Assembly (NCBI GenBank): GCA_016291185.1
Contig: JAEFAI010000009.1
Location: 10,184-74,183, forward strand
Length of the DNA: 64,000 nucleotides
Origin: Bacteroidales bacterium
Lineage (GTDB): Bacteria; Bacteroidota; Bacteroidia; Bacteroidales; UBA932
Reading direction: 5' to 3'
The notes beneath the pieces were generated by a model. The model was not told where the DNA came from and ran no database searches. It was given only the letters and a program-made list of their open reading frames with translations. Of the stretch, positions 8,513 to 16,678 are shown one piece after another. Every line of letters begins with the position of its first letter. Position 1 is the first letter of the stretch. Position numbers and translations under genes: made by a program.

Positions 8513-8540
8513 TTTAATTAAACAATAAACTATACTAACC
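8513..8540. repeat. Outer inverted repeat, left copy (28 bp)
   Basis: A perfect 28-bp inverted match to 9483-9510 (it begins TTTAATTAAACAATAAAC on the plus strand). It lies just before the start codon of each SusC gene, so both transcripts share the same leader. Confidence 0.95.
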
Positions 8541-8569
8541 TTGTTTAGTTTCTCCTTATCTGCCTGACC

Positions 8570-8589
8570 AAATAAACGAGGGTTTATTT
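8570..8589. repeat. Inner inverted site, left copy: palindromic candidate crossover site
   Basis: AAATAAAC-GAGG-GTTTATTT is a perfect palindrome (8-bp arms, 4-bp core). Seventeen bases (8573-8589) recur exactly in inverted orientation at 9428-9444. A short palindrome with an asymmetric core is the form of serine-invertase crossover sites. TTTATTTG within it is one mismatch from a -7 box. Confidence 0.75.
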
Positions 8590-8620
8590 GTAACATTGAC
8601 GAAAAAACCAAAAACGAATT

Positions 8621-9214
8621 ATGACTTATGCATACATTAGGGTCAGCACGGCAGAGCAATCCGGGTCCAGCCAGGAGTATGAGATCCGGAATTGGGCAAT
8701 TCGGCAAGGTGTGACCATTGATAAGTGGGAACGGGAATCAGTATCCGGAACTGTAACGCCATCTAAGCGTAAGCTGGGACGGCTTATCCGGCGTTTGCGG
8801 CCGGAGGATTTACTGGTCTGTACGGAGATATCGCGCCTGGGGCGCAATATGCTGATGATAATGTCTATCTTGAATGATTGTGCGGCCCGCGGTATCCGGA
8901 TTCACACCATCAAGGATAATTTTGACCTTAATAATAATATTAACTCGAAGATCATCGCTTTCGCTTTCGCGCTGGCGGCGGAAATTGAGCGAAATCTGAT
9001 TTCGCAGCGGACCCGGGAAGCATTGGCAGACCGAAAGGCTGCGGGAGTCACATTGGGGCGGCCCAAGGGAAGCTTTAAACAAAGGGCGGCGCTGCTTCAA
9101 GATCTGCCTGAAATCCAGAAAAGATTGGCCTCAGGTGACAGTTTGCAAGCAGTAGCGCGAGACTATGGGGTACATCGGAATACCCTTTCAAGTTACTTGA
9201 AATCAGTCGGTTAA
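8621..9214 (+). CDS. Mpi-family serine-type DNA invertase
   Basis: 197 residues, the usual length for small serine invertases. The N-terminal resolvase domain begins YAYIRVSTAEQ with the catalytic Ser at residue 9; the conserved Arg motif EISRLGR lies near residue 70; the long E-helix AEIERNLISQRTREAL (about residues 124-139) leads to LGRPKGS and a C-terminal helix-turn-helix (SLQAVARDYGVHRNTLSSYL). The pattern agrees closely with the Mpi invertase of Bacteroides fragilis, which flips capsule promoters. Base composition is lower in GC than the SusC genes on both sides. The gene lies only 31 bp inside the left palindromic site, so it would move with the segment it may invert. Confidence 0.92.
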   Translation: MTYAYIRVSTAEQSGSSQEYEIRNWAIRQGVTIDKWERESVSGTVTPSKRKLGRLIRRLRPEDLLVCTEISRLGRNMLMIMSILNDCAARGIRIHTIKDNFDLNNNINSKIIAFAFALAAEIERNLISQRTREALADRKAAGVTLGRPKGSFKQRAALLQDLPEIQKRLASGDSLQAVARDYGVHRNTLSSYLKSVG

Positions 9215-9345
9215 CCGCACTCGGTGCTTTTATTAAAAAAATAAAATATTAATGTTTGGAAGGAAATCAAAAAAAATACTTACAATCCGAAATTTAAAAT
9301 CTTCAAAACTCGCGGATTCTTCCGATTTTGCCCCCAAATTCGCTC

Positions 9346-9378
9346 TTTGGCTCAATTTGTTACGTGATTACAAATTTG
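9346..9378 (+). promoter_or_regulatory. Rightward promoter candidate inside the invertible segment
   Basis: TTTG (9346-9349), a 21-nt spacer and CAAATTTG (9371-9378; consensus TAnnTTTG, one mismatch) point towards the right SusC gene. It is inside the segment 8570-9447, while the stretches between each site and each SusC start show no comparable promoter. Nothing else was recognised in the AT-rich gap 9215-9427. Confidence 0.4.
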
Positions 9379-9427
9379 GATTTTAAAAAAATTATTCCGA
9401 CATTGCGCCCGTTTGTTGCTTATTGCT

Positions 9428-9447
9428 AAATAAACCCTCGTTTAGTT
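9428..9447. repeat. Inner inverted site, right copy
   Basis: AAATAAAC-CCTC-GTTTAGTT: its first 17 bases are the exact reverse complement of 8573-8589. The right arm of the palindrome is imperfect here. Together with 8570-8589 it flanks the recombinase gene. Confidence 0.75.
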
Positions 9448-9482
9448 TGGCGCGTTGCATGGCTTACATGAAACTAAATATA

Positions 9483-9510
9483 GGTTAGTATAGTTTATTG
9501 TTTAATTAAA
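9483..9510. repeat. Outer inverted repeat, right copy (28 bp)
   Basis: Perfect inverted copy of 8513-8540; on the plus strand it reads GGTTAGTATAGTTTATTG and onward, ending 10 bp before the right SusC start codon. Confidence 0.95.
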
Positions 9511-9520
9511 GTATCTGCTT

Positions 9521-12500
9521 ATGAAAAAAGCAAAACTGTTCTTCAGCACCGTCTTCATGCTGATCGCAGTCGCTCTTTCCGCCCAGAATGTCCGGGTGGA
9601 GGGTACTGTGAAAGATGCATCGAACGGCGAAGGTGTTCCGTTTGCTTCCGTAGTCGTCAAGGGCACGACGAATGGTGTCTCTTCCGACGCGGATGGCAAC
9701 TACACCATCTCGGCTCCGGCCAACGGCACGCTTGAGATCTCGGCAGTGGGTTACACCACCCAGGACGTCGCGATCGCCGGCAAGTCCGTCATCAACGTCG
9801 TCCTCGAACCGAACTTCGAAGCACTCGCCGAGACCATCGTCGTTGCTTTCGGTTCCACGACCAAGGAAGCCTTCACCGGCTCCGCTGCCGTGGTTCGGTC
9901 CGACGATCTCCAGAAGCGTGCCACGACCAACGTGACCAACGCCCTGGTGGGTTCCGTTCCTGGTCTCCAGATCAAGGGCGCTTCCGGCGCTCCGGGTGCT
10001 GGTTCCGGTAACATCAACATCCGTGGTCTCGCATCCGTGCAGGCTTCCATGGACCCGCTCATCATCGTGGATGGCGCTCCGTACCCTGCCAGCCTGACCA
10101 ACATCCCGCAGAACGACATTGAGTCCGTGACCGTCCTGAAAGACGCCGCCTCCGCTGCCCTGTACGGTGCCCGTGGTGCCGCCGGTGTCATCCTCGTGAC
10201 CACCAAGCGCGGCCGCAGCGCTGACGCTCAGGTCAACTTCGACGCTCGCGTGGGTGTCAACTCCCGCGCCGTCGTGGACCACGACGTGATCACTGATCCC
10301 GCCCAGTTCTACGAGGCTTACTACGCTCAGCTCTACAACTATCACTATTATGGTCAGGGTGAGACGATTGAAGCGGCCAACGCTGCTGCCAACTCCGAAA
10401 TGCTGACCCACCTCGGATACAATGTGTACACCGTTCCCGACGGGCAGCTGCTCATCGGCACCAACGGTAAGATCAATCCGAACGCTACGCTCGGCCGCAG
10501 CTACAAGTTCAACGGCGAGACCTATTATATGCAGCCGGACAACTGGCGTGACCTTGCTTACAAGAACGCCGTCCGTCAGGAGTACAATGTCTCCATCAAT
10601 GGTGGCACCAACCGTTCTTCCTTCTACGCTTCGATGGGCTACCTCAATGAGGATGGTATCATCGAGTACTCCGGTTATCAGCGCCTTAGCGCCCGCGTCC
10701 GTGCTGACTACCAGGTCAAGAACTGGCTCAAGGTCGGCGCCAACGTCGGCTTCGTGAACTCCGCCCAGAAGTCCAACCCGAACATGGGTACCGACCTCGG
10801 CTCCACGAACCTGATGTACTACACCACCTTCATCGCTCCGATCTATCCGGTTTACGTCCGCGTGCTGGACAACGCCGGCAACCCGGTCATCCGCACCGAT
10901 GATTTCGGTCACGAGCAGTATGACTACGGTGTGGCCGCTACGAACTACGGCGTCGGCCGTGGCTTCATGCAGACCGGTAACCCGTTCGGTTCCAACCGCT
11001 ACAACGTGGCTCAGAGCAATGGCAAGCAGCTCAACGGTACTTTCACCGTGGACATCGACATCACTCCGCATCTCCATGCGAACGTGTCCACGACCGTCAA
11101 CTGGGGCAGCACGCTGACCACCAAATACGACAACCCGTTCTACGGCCCGAAGGTCGGTGTGAATGGTGAGCTCTACAAGTCCAGCAGCACCTCCGTGCGC
11201 ACCAACAACATCCAGACGCTCACGTACGTCAACACCTTCAACCGTCACTATATCAACGTGATGCTTGGTCACGAGTACTACAAGACCACGACGAATTCCC
11301 AGGGTATCACCGCCCAGGGCGGCTTCTCCCCGGAGATCCTTGAGGTCAACGCTTTCGCGAACGTGCTCTACTCCGGCACCTCCTCCTCTTCTTCCATGTA
11401 CAATGTGGAGGGTTACTTCCTGAGCGCTCAGTACGACTTCGACAAGCGTTACTATCTCTCCGCTTCCTATCGTCGTGACGCTTCTTCGAGATTCGCCACG
11501 AACCACCGTTGGGGTAACTTCTGGTCCGTCGGTGGCGCCTGGATCATCTCCAAGGAGTCCTTCATGGCCGGTGCATCCTGGGTTGACCAGTTGAAACTGA
11601 AGGCCTCCATCGGCCAGCAGGGTAACGATGCCATCACCAACTACGCCTACATCGACACTTACTCCCTGAGCAAGTCCTCCGATACGGACATGACGCCTTC
11701 CTTCAATACGATCGGTAACGAGAATATTACCTGGGAGACCACGACCAACTCCAACATCGGTCTCGAGTTCAGCTTCTGGCGCGGCCGCGTGGCTGGTAGC
11801 CTCGATGCTTACTACAAGAAGACCGCCAACCTGCTCTTCTGGATCTCCATCCCTGAGTCTGCCGGTTCCCGTGGTTACTATGGTAACATCGGTGACATCG
11901 CCAACAAGGGTCTCGAGCTTTCCCTCACTGTTGTGCCTGTCCGCACCCGCAACGTGGAGTGGACCATCGCCGGCAACATCTCTACCAACAAGGCTGTCAT
12001 CCTCAAGCTCCCTGAGTCCAAGATGGGCAAGAACGGTGGCTACTATGAGAGCACCTACTGGTGGACCCCGGGCGGCGAGATGCGCAACTACATGAACTAC
12101 GAGTACGCTGGTGTCAACGATCAGGGTGAGGCTCTCTACTGGTACGATGAGGACCTGAGCTCCCTCGGCAACGCCGCTACCACGATTACCAACCAGCCTG
12201 GTAAGAAGCACTCCGGCACCACCACCCACATCGGTGAGGCGACCCGTTATACGCTGGGTTCCATGCTTCCGAAGTTCTTCGGTGGTATCAGCACCACCCT
12301 GCGTATCTGGGACTTCGACCTGTCCGCCAGCTTCGACTATCAGATCGGTGGCCGTATCCTCGACAACACCTATGCTAAGTTGATGACCCCGGCTACCTCC
12401 GGTTCCGACGGTGGCTACAACTACTCCACGGATATCTTCAAGGCTTGGAGCCCGACCAACACCGGCAGCACCATCCCTCGTTGGCAGTTCGGTGACTCCG

Positions 12501-12766
12501 ACGCAGCCGCCGGTTCCAGCCGCTGGCTGACCAACGCGAGCTACATCAACTTCCAGTCCTTCTCCGTTGGTTACAACGTGCCTGTGCGCCGCCTCGGCAT
12601 CGACAAGCACATCAGCCGCATCCGTATCTACGCTGTGGGTGAGAACCTCGGTTACATCTCCGCCCGTAAGGGCTTTGACCCGCGCTCTTCCATGTCGAGC
12701 ACCGCTACGGTCAATACTTATTCCCCTGTCCGCAATATTTCTGGTGGCATCCAGGTCACTTTCTAA
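9521..12766 (+). CDS. SusC/RagA-family TonB-dependent outer-membrane transporter (right pair)
   Basis: 1081 residues. Same architecture as the left copy: signal peptide (ending LSAQ), carboxypeptidase-regulatory-like domain, plug with DGAPYPASLTNIPQNDIES, long barrel ending IQVTF. The two proteins align end to end with the same length and very similar plug and periplasmic parts. The synonymous codon choice is strongly biased to C-ending codons, suggesting high expression. It is followed 20 bp later by its SusD and then a third lipoprotein gene that the left operon lacks. A rightward promoter candidate lies at 9346-9378 inside the putative invertible segment, so this copy is likely the expressed one in the orientation sequenced. 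Confidence 0.95.
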   Translation: MKKAKLFFSTVFMLIAVALSAQNVRVEGTVKDASNGEGVPFASVVVKGTTNGVSSDADGNYTISAPANGTLEISAVGYTTQDVAIAGKSVINVVLEPNFEALAETIVVAFGSTTKEAFTGSAAVVRSDDLQKRATTNVTNALVGSVPGLQIKGASGAPGAGSGNINIRGLASVQASMDPLIIVDGAPYPASLTNIPQNDIESVTVLKDAASAALYGARGAAGVILVTTKRGRSADAQVNFDARVGVNSRAVVDHDVITDPAQFYEAYYAQLYNYHYYGQGETIEAANAAANSEMLTHLGYNVYTVPDGQLLIGTNGKINPNATLGRSYKFNGETYYMQPDNWRDLAYKNAVRQEYNVSINGGTNRSSFYASMGYLNEDGIIEYSGYQRLSARVRADYQVKNWLKVGANVGFVNSAQKSNPNMGTDLGSTNLMYYTTFIAPIYPVYVRVLDNAGNPVIRTDDFGHEQYDYGVAATNYGVGRGFMQTGNPFGSNRYNVAQSNGKQLNGTFTVDIDITPHLHANVSTTVNWGSTLTTKYDNPFYGPKVGVNGELYKSSSTSVRTNNIQTLTYVNTFNRHYINVMLGHEYYKTTTNSQGITAQGGFSPEILEVNAFANVLYSGTSSSSSMYNVEGYFLSAQYDFDKRYYLSASYRRDASSRFATNHRWGNFWSVGGAWIISKESFMAGASWVDQLKLKASIGQQGNDAITNYAYIDTYSLSKSSDTDMTPSFNTIGNENITWETTTNSNIGLEFSFWRGRVAGSLDAYYKKTANLLFWISIPESAGSRGYYGNIGDIANKGLELSLTVVPVRTRNVEWTIAGNISTNKAVILKLPESKMGKNGGYYESTYWWTPGGEMRNYMNYEYAGVNDQGEALYWYDEDLSSLGNAATTITNQPGKKHSGTTTHIGEATRYTLGSMLPKFFGGISTTLRIWDFDLSASFDYQIGGRILDNTYAKLMTPATSGSDGGYNYSTDIFKAWSPTNTGSTIPRWQFGDSDAAAGSSRWLTNASYINFQSFSVGYNVPVRRLGIDKHISRIRIYAVGENLGYISARKGFDPRSSMSSTATVNTYSPVRNISGGIQVTF

Positions 12767-12786
12767 TTTGAGGAGGATATAATAAT

Positions 12787-14460
12787 ATGAAAAATATAGT
12801 CAAAACTGTCTTGGCAGCCGCCAGCACCCTCGTGCTTGCAGCCGGTTGCATCCAGGAGTCCTTCCCTGCAGGCAGCACTGCCACCGCCAATCAGGTGGCT
12901 GCCGCCCCGGGCTCCTTTGACAAGTTCGTGGATGCCATCACGTCCACCCTGGTCGGTCAGTTCGTCTATGCCCCTACCAGCACCAACGCGTACGACTTCG
13001 GTCTGCCTTCGTTCTTCATCCGCTGGGACTCCATGGGTAACGACCTCGTCCAGCCTGCTCTGACCAACGGTTGGTTCAACAGCTGGTACTGCATCGACCA
13101 CCTCGGCCCTACCTGGGCCAACAGCCAGTATGCCTGGACCTTCTACTACAGCTGGATCAAGGCTTGCAACAACGTGATCAGCCTCGCTGGCGAGGATCCT
13201 GAGGCCGACAAGGTCGTCGGTGCCGGTATCGCCCGCTTCTATCGCGCTTACTTCTATATGGACCTTGCTCAGATGTTCGCCACGAAGCCGTGCTATGTGG
13301 ACGCCTCCGTCGAGACCGTTCCGCTCGTTGTCGAGACGACCACCCTTGAGCAGCTCGCCGACAACCCGCGTGCGACCAACGCTGAGATCTTCGCTCAGAT
13401 CATCACTGACCTTGACCTCGCCGAGGCTTACCTCGCCGGTTACAAGCGCTCCGATGTCTATACTCCTGACGTGTCCTGCGTCTATGGCCTCAAGGCCCGT
13501 GCTTACCTGCTGATGGGTGAGTGGAAGAACGCCCAGGAGTATGCCAAGAAGGCTCAGGCCGGCTACACGATCATGGATGAGGACGCCTACACCAACTGGG
13601 AGACCGGCTTCAACACGCCGAACGACTCCTGGATGCTGGGTGTGACCTACAAGTCCGACGATCCGAACATCCAGAAGAACGATGGTGACTCCAGCTGGGG
13701 TTCCTGGATGTGCATGGAGATCAACCCCAACACCTCTGGTTGTGGTTACGCCGCCAGCTATGGCCGTCCGATCTACATCGACCGTCACCTCTATGAGACC
13801 GTCCCTGCGACCGACTTCCGCAAGAAGTGCTTTGTGGACTTCGCCATCGATGAGATGGATGAGGACGATGCAATCGACGCTCTCGGTGCCTACTCCAACC
13901 ACGGTGATTGGCTCTATAACAACGCTCAGGGTACTGACTTCCAGACCGTTGGCGGTATGAACCTCAAGTTCCGTACTGCCGGTGGTGAGGCCGGACGCGA
14001 CAACCAGTACATCGGCTTCGTCGTGGCTGTCCCGATGATGCGCGTCGAGGAGATGTACCTCATCGAGGCTGAGGCCGCCGGCCGTCAGAACGAGGCTGAA
14101 GGTATCGCCCTGCTGACCGCCTTCGCCAAGACCCGTGACGCTGACTATGTGTACGGCACACATACCGACGCCTACTACAATACGGCCTCCGGCACCTTCA
14201 TCAACGAAGTGTGGTGGCAGCGCCGCATCGAGTTCTGGGGCGAAGGTCTGGCAACCAAGGATGTCAAGCGTCTCCAGAAGGGCGTGATCCGTAGCTATGC
14301 GGGCACCAACCACGTCACGAAGTATCGTTACAACGTGGACCACACGCCGGATTGGATGAACCTCTGCATCGTGCAGACCGAGACGAACTACAACTTCTCC
14401 TGCACCAACAACCCCGAGCCGGTGGCTCCTAGCGGAGATTCCGACCTTTATGTCTGGTAA
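12787..14460 (+). CDS. SusD/RagB-type nutrient-binding outer-membrane lipoprotein (right pair)
   Basis: 557 residues, with a lipobox ending LAAGC followed by IQESFP. It is closely similar to the left SusD along its length (shared ETVPATDFRKKCF, RRIEFWGEGLATKD and TPDWMNLCIVQTETNYN). The Shine-Dalgarno-like AGGAGG lies 10 nt before the ATG. It is the surface partner of the SusC at 9521-12766 and should recognise the same kind of substrate; which substrate cannot be told. The operon continues with the lipoprotein at 14482. Confidence 0.94.
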   Translation: MKNIVKTVLAAASTLVLAAGCIQESFPAGSTATANQVAAAPGSFDKFVDAITSTLVGQFVYAPTSTNAYDFGLPSFFIRWDSMGNDLVQPALTNGWFNSWYCIDHLGPTWANSQYAWTFYYSWIKACNNVISLAGEDPEADKVVGAGIARFYRAYFYMDLAQMFATKPCYVDASVETVPLVVETTTLEQLADNPRATNAEIFAQIITDLDLAEAYLAGYKRSDVYTPDVSCVYGLKARAYLLMGEWKNAQEYAKKAQAGYTIMDEDAYTNWETGFNTPNDSWMLGVTYKSDDPNIQKNDGDSSWGSWMCMEINPNTSGCGYAASYGRPIYIDRHLYETVPATDFRKKCFVDFAIDEMDEDDAIDALGAYSNHGDWLYNNAQGTDFQTVGGMNLKFRTAGGEAGRDNQYIGFVVAVPMMRVEEMYLIEAEAAGRQNEAEGIALLTAFAKTRDADYVYGTHTDAYYNTASGTFINEVWWQRRIEFWGEGLATKDVKRLQKGVIRSYAGTNHVTKYRYNVDHTPDWMNLCIVQTETNYNFSCTNNPEPVAPSGDSDLYVW

Positions 14461-14481
14461 ATCCTTAATCAGTATCGAAGT

Positions 14482-15339
14482 ATGAAAAAGTATATCTATA
14501 TTCTTGCAACGGTAGTCGCCGCACTTTCCCTTGCTTCCTGCACGGAGAAGATCGGCACTGTCCCGGGCAACGATGCCTTCCCGGTCGTGACGCCGTACCA
14601 CTATACGCCGTCCTCCGAGTATGACGCTGATACGGATCAGCGCGTCCGCTTCGTCAGCAACGGCAAAGCGACCCAGGCTTATTATCTGGTGGAGAAGAAG
14701 GCCGACAAACTGGCCGAAATCGCCACCAAGGGCGAGGATGCCTATATCAACAAGGTGATTGCTGAGGGTACGCAGATTACCATCCCTGCTGAGGGCGTTT
14801 TCGAGACCGTTATCACCGACATGGCGGGTGTCTATGACATCTCTGTCGTGGCGTCCGACGGCACCAACAAGACGATGAGCGCTACGACTTTCGATGGTAT
14901 TCCTTGGGATACGACCACGAGCATCGAGGGAACGTATAAGATCAAGAACGCGACCGCTCAGAAGGCTGCCGGCGCAGCCAGCTTCCCGGCTGTCCTCCAG
15001 CGCCACGCCACGGATCCGACGCTCTATCGCATCAAGGGTGCCTTTGGCCCTGGTACGAAACTCACGTTCCAGACCATCGACATGGAAGGTACGGGCTCCA
15101 AGGGCAAGTACACCTTCTTCCGCATCCCGGAGCAGAAGCTTCCTTTCACCTATGGTTCTTATGGTACCGTTAGCGCGCGTGACTTTGGTTACTGGCAGGG
15201 TGATGATGCCTATATTACCGATATGGGTTATGAAAGTGGCATCTACGCTGATGGCTATTGCTTCATCGCGGTCCAGTACTATGTCACCAAAGGAAGCCTT
15301 GGTTACTCCCTGTATGACTACTTTGTCCCCAACAACTAG
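14482..15339 (+). CDS. Unknown surface lipoprotein, third gene of the right SusCD operon
   Basis: 285 residues with a signal peptide and lipobox (LSLASC, then TEKIG). No family recognised. The protein is beta-rich with many Tyr, Gly and Thr residues. It lies 21 bp behind the SusD stop and ahead of a strong terminator, so it belongs to the operon. Extra lipoproteins in such operons are often surface glycan-binding proteins (SusE/F-like), which is the likeliest role here by position only. The left SusCD operon has no counterpart, so the two operons may differ in substrate capture. Confidence 0.75.
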   Translation: MKKYIYILATVVAALSLASCTEKIGTVPGNDAFPVVTPYHYTPSSEYDADTDQRVRFVSNGKATQAYYLVEKKADKLAEIATKGEDAYINKVIAEGTQITIPAEGVFETVITDMAGVYDISVVASDGTNKTMSATTFDGIPWDTTTSIEGTYKIKNATAQKAAGAASFPAVLQRHATDPTLYRIKGAFGPGTKLTFQTIDMEGTGSKGKYTFFRIPEQKLPFTYGSYGTVSARDFGYWQGDDAYITDMGYESGIYADGYCFIAVQYYVTKGSLGYSLYDYFVPNN

Positions 15340-15362
15340 GTTGGCTAAAGTATAAGCATTTG

Positions 15363-15399
15363 AAAAGGCAGCGGTTGATTCCGCTGCCTTTTCTTTTTT
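15363..15399 (+). terminator. Rho-independent terminator of the right SusCD operon
   Basis: AAAGGCAGCGG and CCGCTGCCTTT (15364-15374 and 15381-15391) make a perfect 11-bp stem followed by TCTTTTTT. It also separates this operon from the convergent miaA. Confidence 0.9.
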
Positions 15400-15413
15400 A
15401 ATAATCAGTAAAA

Positions 15414-16214
15414 TTAGACCTCCACCCAGTGGATGACGGCGCCGGAGCGCTCCATCCCGCGGAACCAGGTCATCTGCCGCTTGGCGAACTGATGGATCGC
15501 GGTGGCGAGCTTCTCGCGCATTTCAGCAAAAGAGAGCTCGCCTTGCAGGTAGAGGGTAACGAATTTGTACTCAAGTCCATAGGAGATGAGCGCCTCGGCG
15601 GGAACGCCGTGCTCCAGCAGGCCGCGGATCTCCTCGACCATGCCCTCCTGCAGGCGGGCGTCCAGGCGCGCGTCGATGCGCGCGTTGCGCGTGTCGCGGT
15701 CCACCAGCGTGCCAATGAAGAAAGGCCGCTGCGGGAAGCCCTCGCGGGAAATGTCCTCCCGGGCGGCGCTCAAGGGCGTCTTTTCGGAGAAATCGTAGCC
15801 GCGCGTGACGGCGTTGATATACATGCCCGTGCCGCCGCATAGGATGGGCACGGCGCCGCGCCGGCGGATGTCGGCGTACGCGCGCAGGAAGTCCTGCTGG
15901 AACTGCCAGACATTGTACTGCATGCCCGGTTCGGCGATGTCGATCAGGTGGTAGGGGACGGAGCCGTATTCGGCGAGGTCCTTGCCCGTGCCGATATCCA
16001 TCCCGCGATAGACCTGGCGGGAATCCGCCGAAATGATCTCCCCGCCCAGCCGCTCGGCGAGCGAGACGGCGTAGCGCGTCTTGCCGGAGGCCGTGGGGCC
16101 GAGCACGACGATGAGGTCGCACGCACCGTCCGCGCAGTCGCGCGCGAGCAGCGCCAGGTCCAGCTGCTCGGGGGCGGGCAGCTCGGCGACGATGCTATGC
16201 TTGAAGCGGGGCAT
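15414..16214 (-). CDS. miaA: tRNA dimethylallyltransferase
   Basis: 266 residues. MiaA adds a dimethylallyl group to N6 of A37 in tRNAs that read codons starting with U. Seen here: P-loop GPTASGKT at about residues 39-46, then ISADSRQVYRGMDIGTGKD and CGGTGMYI, all diagnostic. About 38 residues precede the P-loop, against fewer than ten in most family members, and the inserted tRNA-binding region is short, so the protein is compact with an unusual N-terminal extension; no later Met offers a better start. It is the last gene of metK-smpB-miaA, starting 2 bp after smpB ends. Confidence 0.93.
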   Translation of the reverse strand: MPRFKHSIVAELPAPEQLDLALLARDCADGACDLIVVLGPTASGKTRYAVSLAERLGGEIISADSRQVYRGMDIGTGKDLAEYGSVPYHLIDIAEPGMQYNVWQFQQDFLRAYADIRRRGAVPILCGGTGMYINAVTRGYDFSEKTPLSAAREDISREGFPQRPFFIGTLVDRDTRNARIDARLDARLQEGMVEEIRGLLEHGVPAEALISYGLEYKFVTLYLQGELSFAEMREKLATAIHQFAKRQMTWFRGMERSGAVIHWVEV

Positions 16215-16216
16215 GG

Positions 16217-16678
16217 CTATTCTCTTTCCATCTCGCGGCGGATGTCCTTCTCCTTGATGGTCGCGCGCTTGTCGTACTCTTTCTTACCCTTGGCGAGGGC
16301 GATGTGCAGCTTGGCAAAGCCGCCGTCGTTGATGTACAGGCGCACGGCGACGATGGTCAGACCCTTGGTCTTGACCGCCTGCGCGAGATGTTTGAGCTCG
16401 CGCTTGGAGAGCAGGAGCTTGCGGTCGCGTAGCGGCTCGTGGCTGCTCCAGGCGGACGCCCAGAAGTAGGTGGCGACGTTCATGCCGCGCACGTAGAGTT
16501 CTCCGCCGGAGAAATAGCAGTAGGCGTCCTGGAGGGAGGCTTTGCCGGCGCGGATGGACTTGATCTCCGTGCCCACGAGCACGATGCCGGCGTCGTACTC
16601 CTCGAGGAATTCGTAGTCGAACGACGCCCGCTTGTTGGAGATGCGGATCTGCTGGGGCTTTTTGTCTTTGGAACTCAT
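16217..16678 (-). CDS. smpB: SsrA-binding protein SmpB
   Basis: 153 residues, normal for the family. SmpB binds tmRNA and brings it to stalled ribosomes. Diagnostic stretches are [19 protein letters not shown] near the start and the basic C-terminal tail ([20 protein letters not shown]), which enters the ribosomal mRNA channel. The ATG overlaps the metK stop codon as ATGA, so translation is probably coupled. Confidence 0.95.
   Translation of the reverse strand: MSSKDKKPQQIRISNKRASFDYEFLEEYDAGIVLVGTEIKSIRAGKASLQDAYCYFSGGELYVRGMNVATYFWASAWSSHEPLRDRKLLLSKRELKHLAQAVKTKGLTIVAVRLYINDGGFAKLHIALAKGKKEYDKRATIKEKDIRREMERE

Larger units (their letters stand above)
8570..9447. other. Candidate invertible DNA segment carrying its own recombinase
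   Basis: A segment of about 0.88 kb bounded by the inner inverted palindromic sites. It holds the Mpi-type recombinase gene and, downstream, about 210 bp of AT-rich DNA with a rightward promoter candidate. Flipping it would point that promoter at the other SusCD operon. Inversion itself is inferred; only the repeats, gene and orientation are seen. Confidence 0.6.

Noticed and set aside
5533..8517. 994-codon plus-strand frame over the left SusC, and the 1034-codon minus-strand frame over the right SusC (9506-12610)
   Set aside because: Both are mirror images of the SusC genes with Val/Gly/Asp-rich noise; the same codon-bias effect in two paralogues explains why both exist.
8621..9214. Insertion sequence or prophage integrase
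   Set aside because: The protein is a small Mpi-type invertase, no transposase or phage genes adjoin it, and the inverted repeats match SusC leaders rather than IS ends with target duplications.
9483..9510. The 28-bp outer repeats as the actual crossover sites
   Set aside because: Not palindromic as serine-invertase sites usually are, and part of the shared SusC leaders; the inner palindromic pair is preferred, though the outer pair cannot be excluded.
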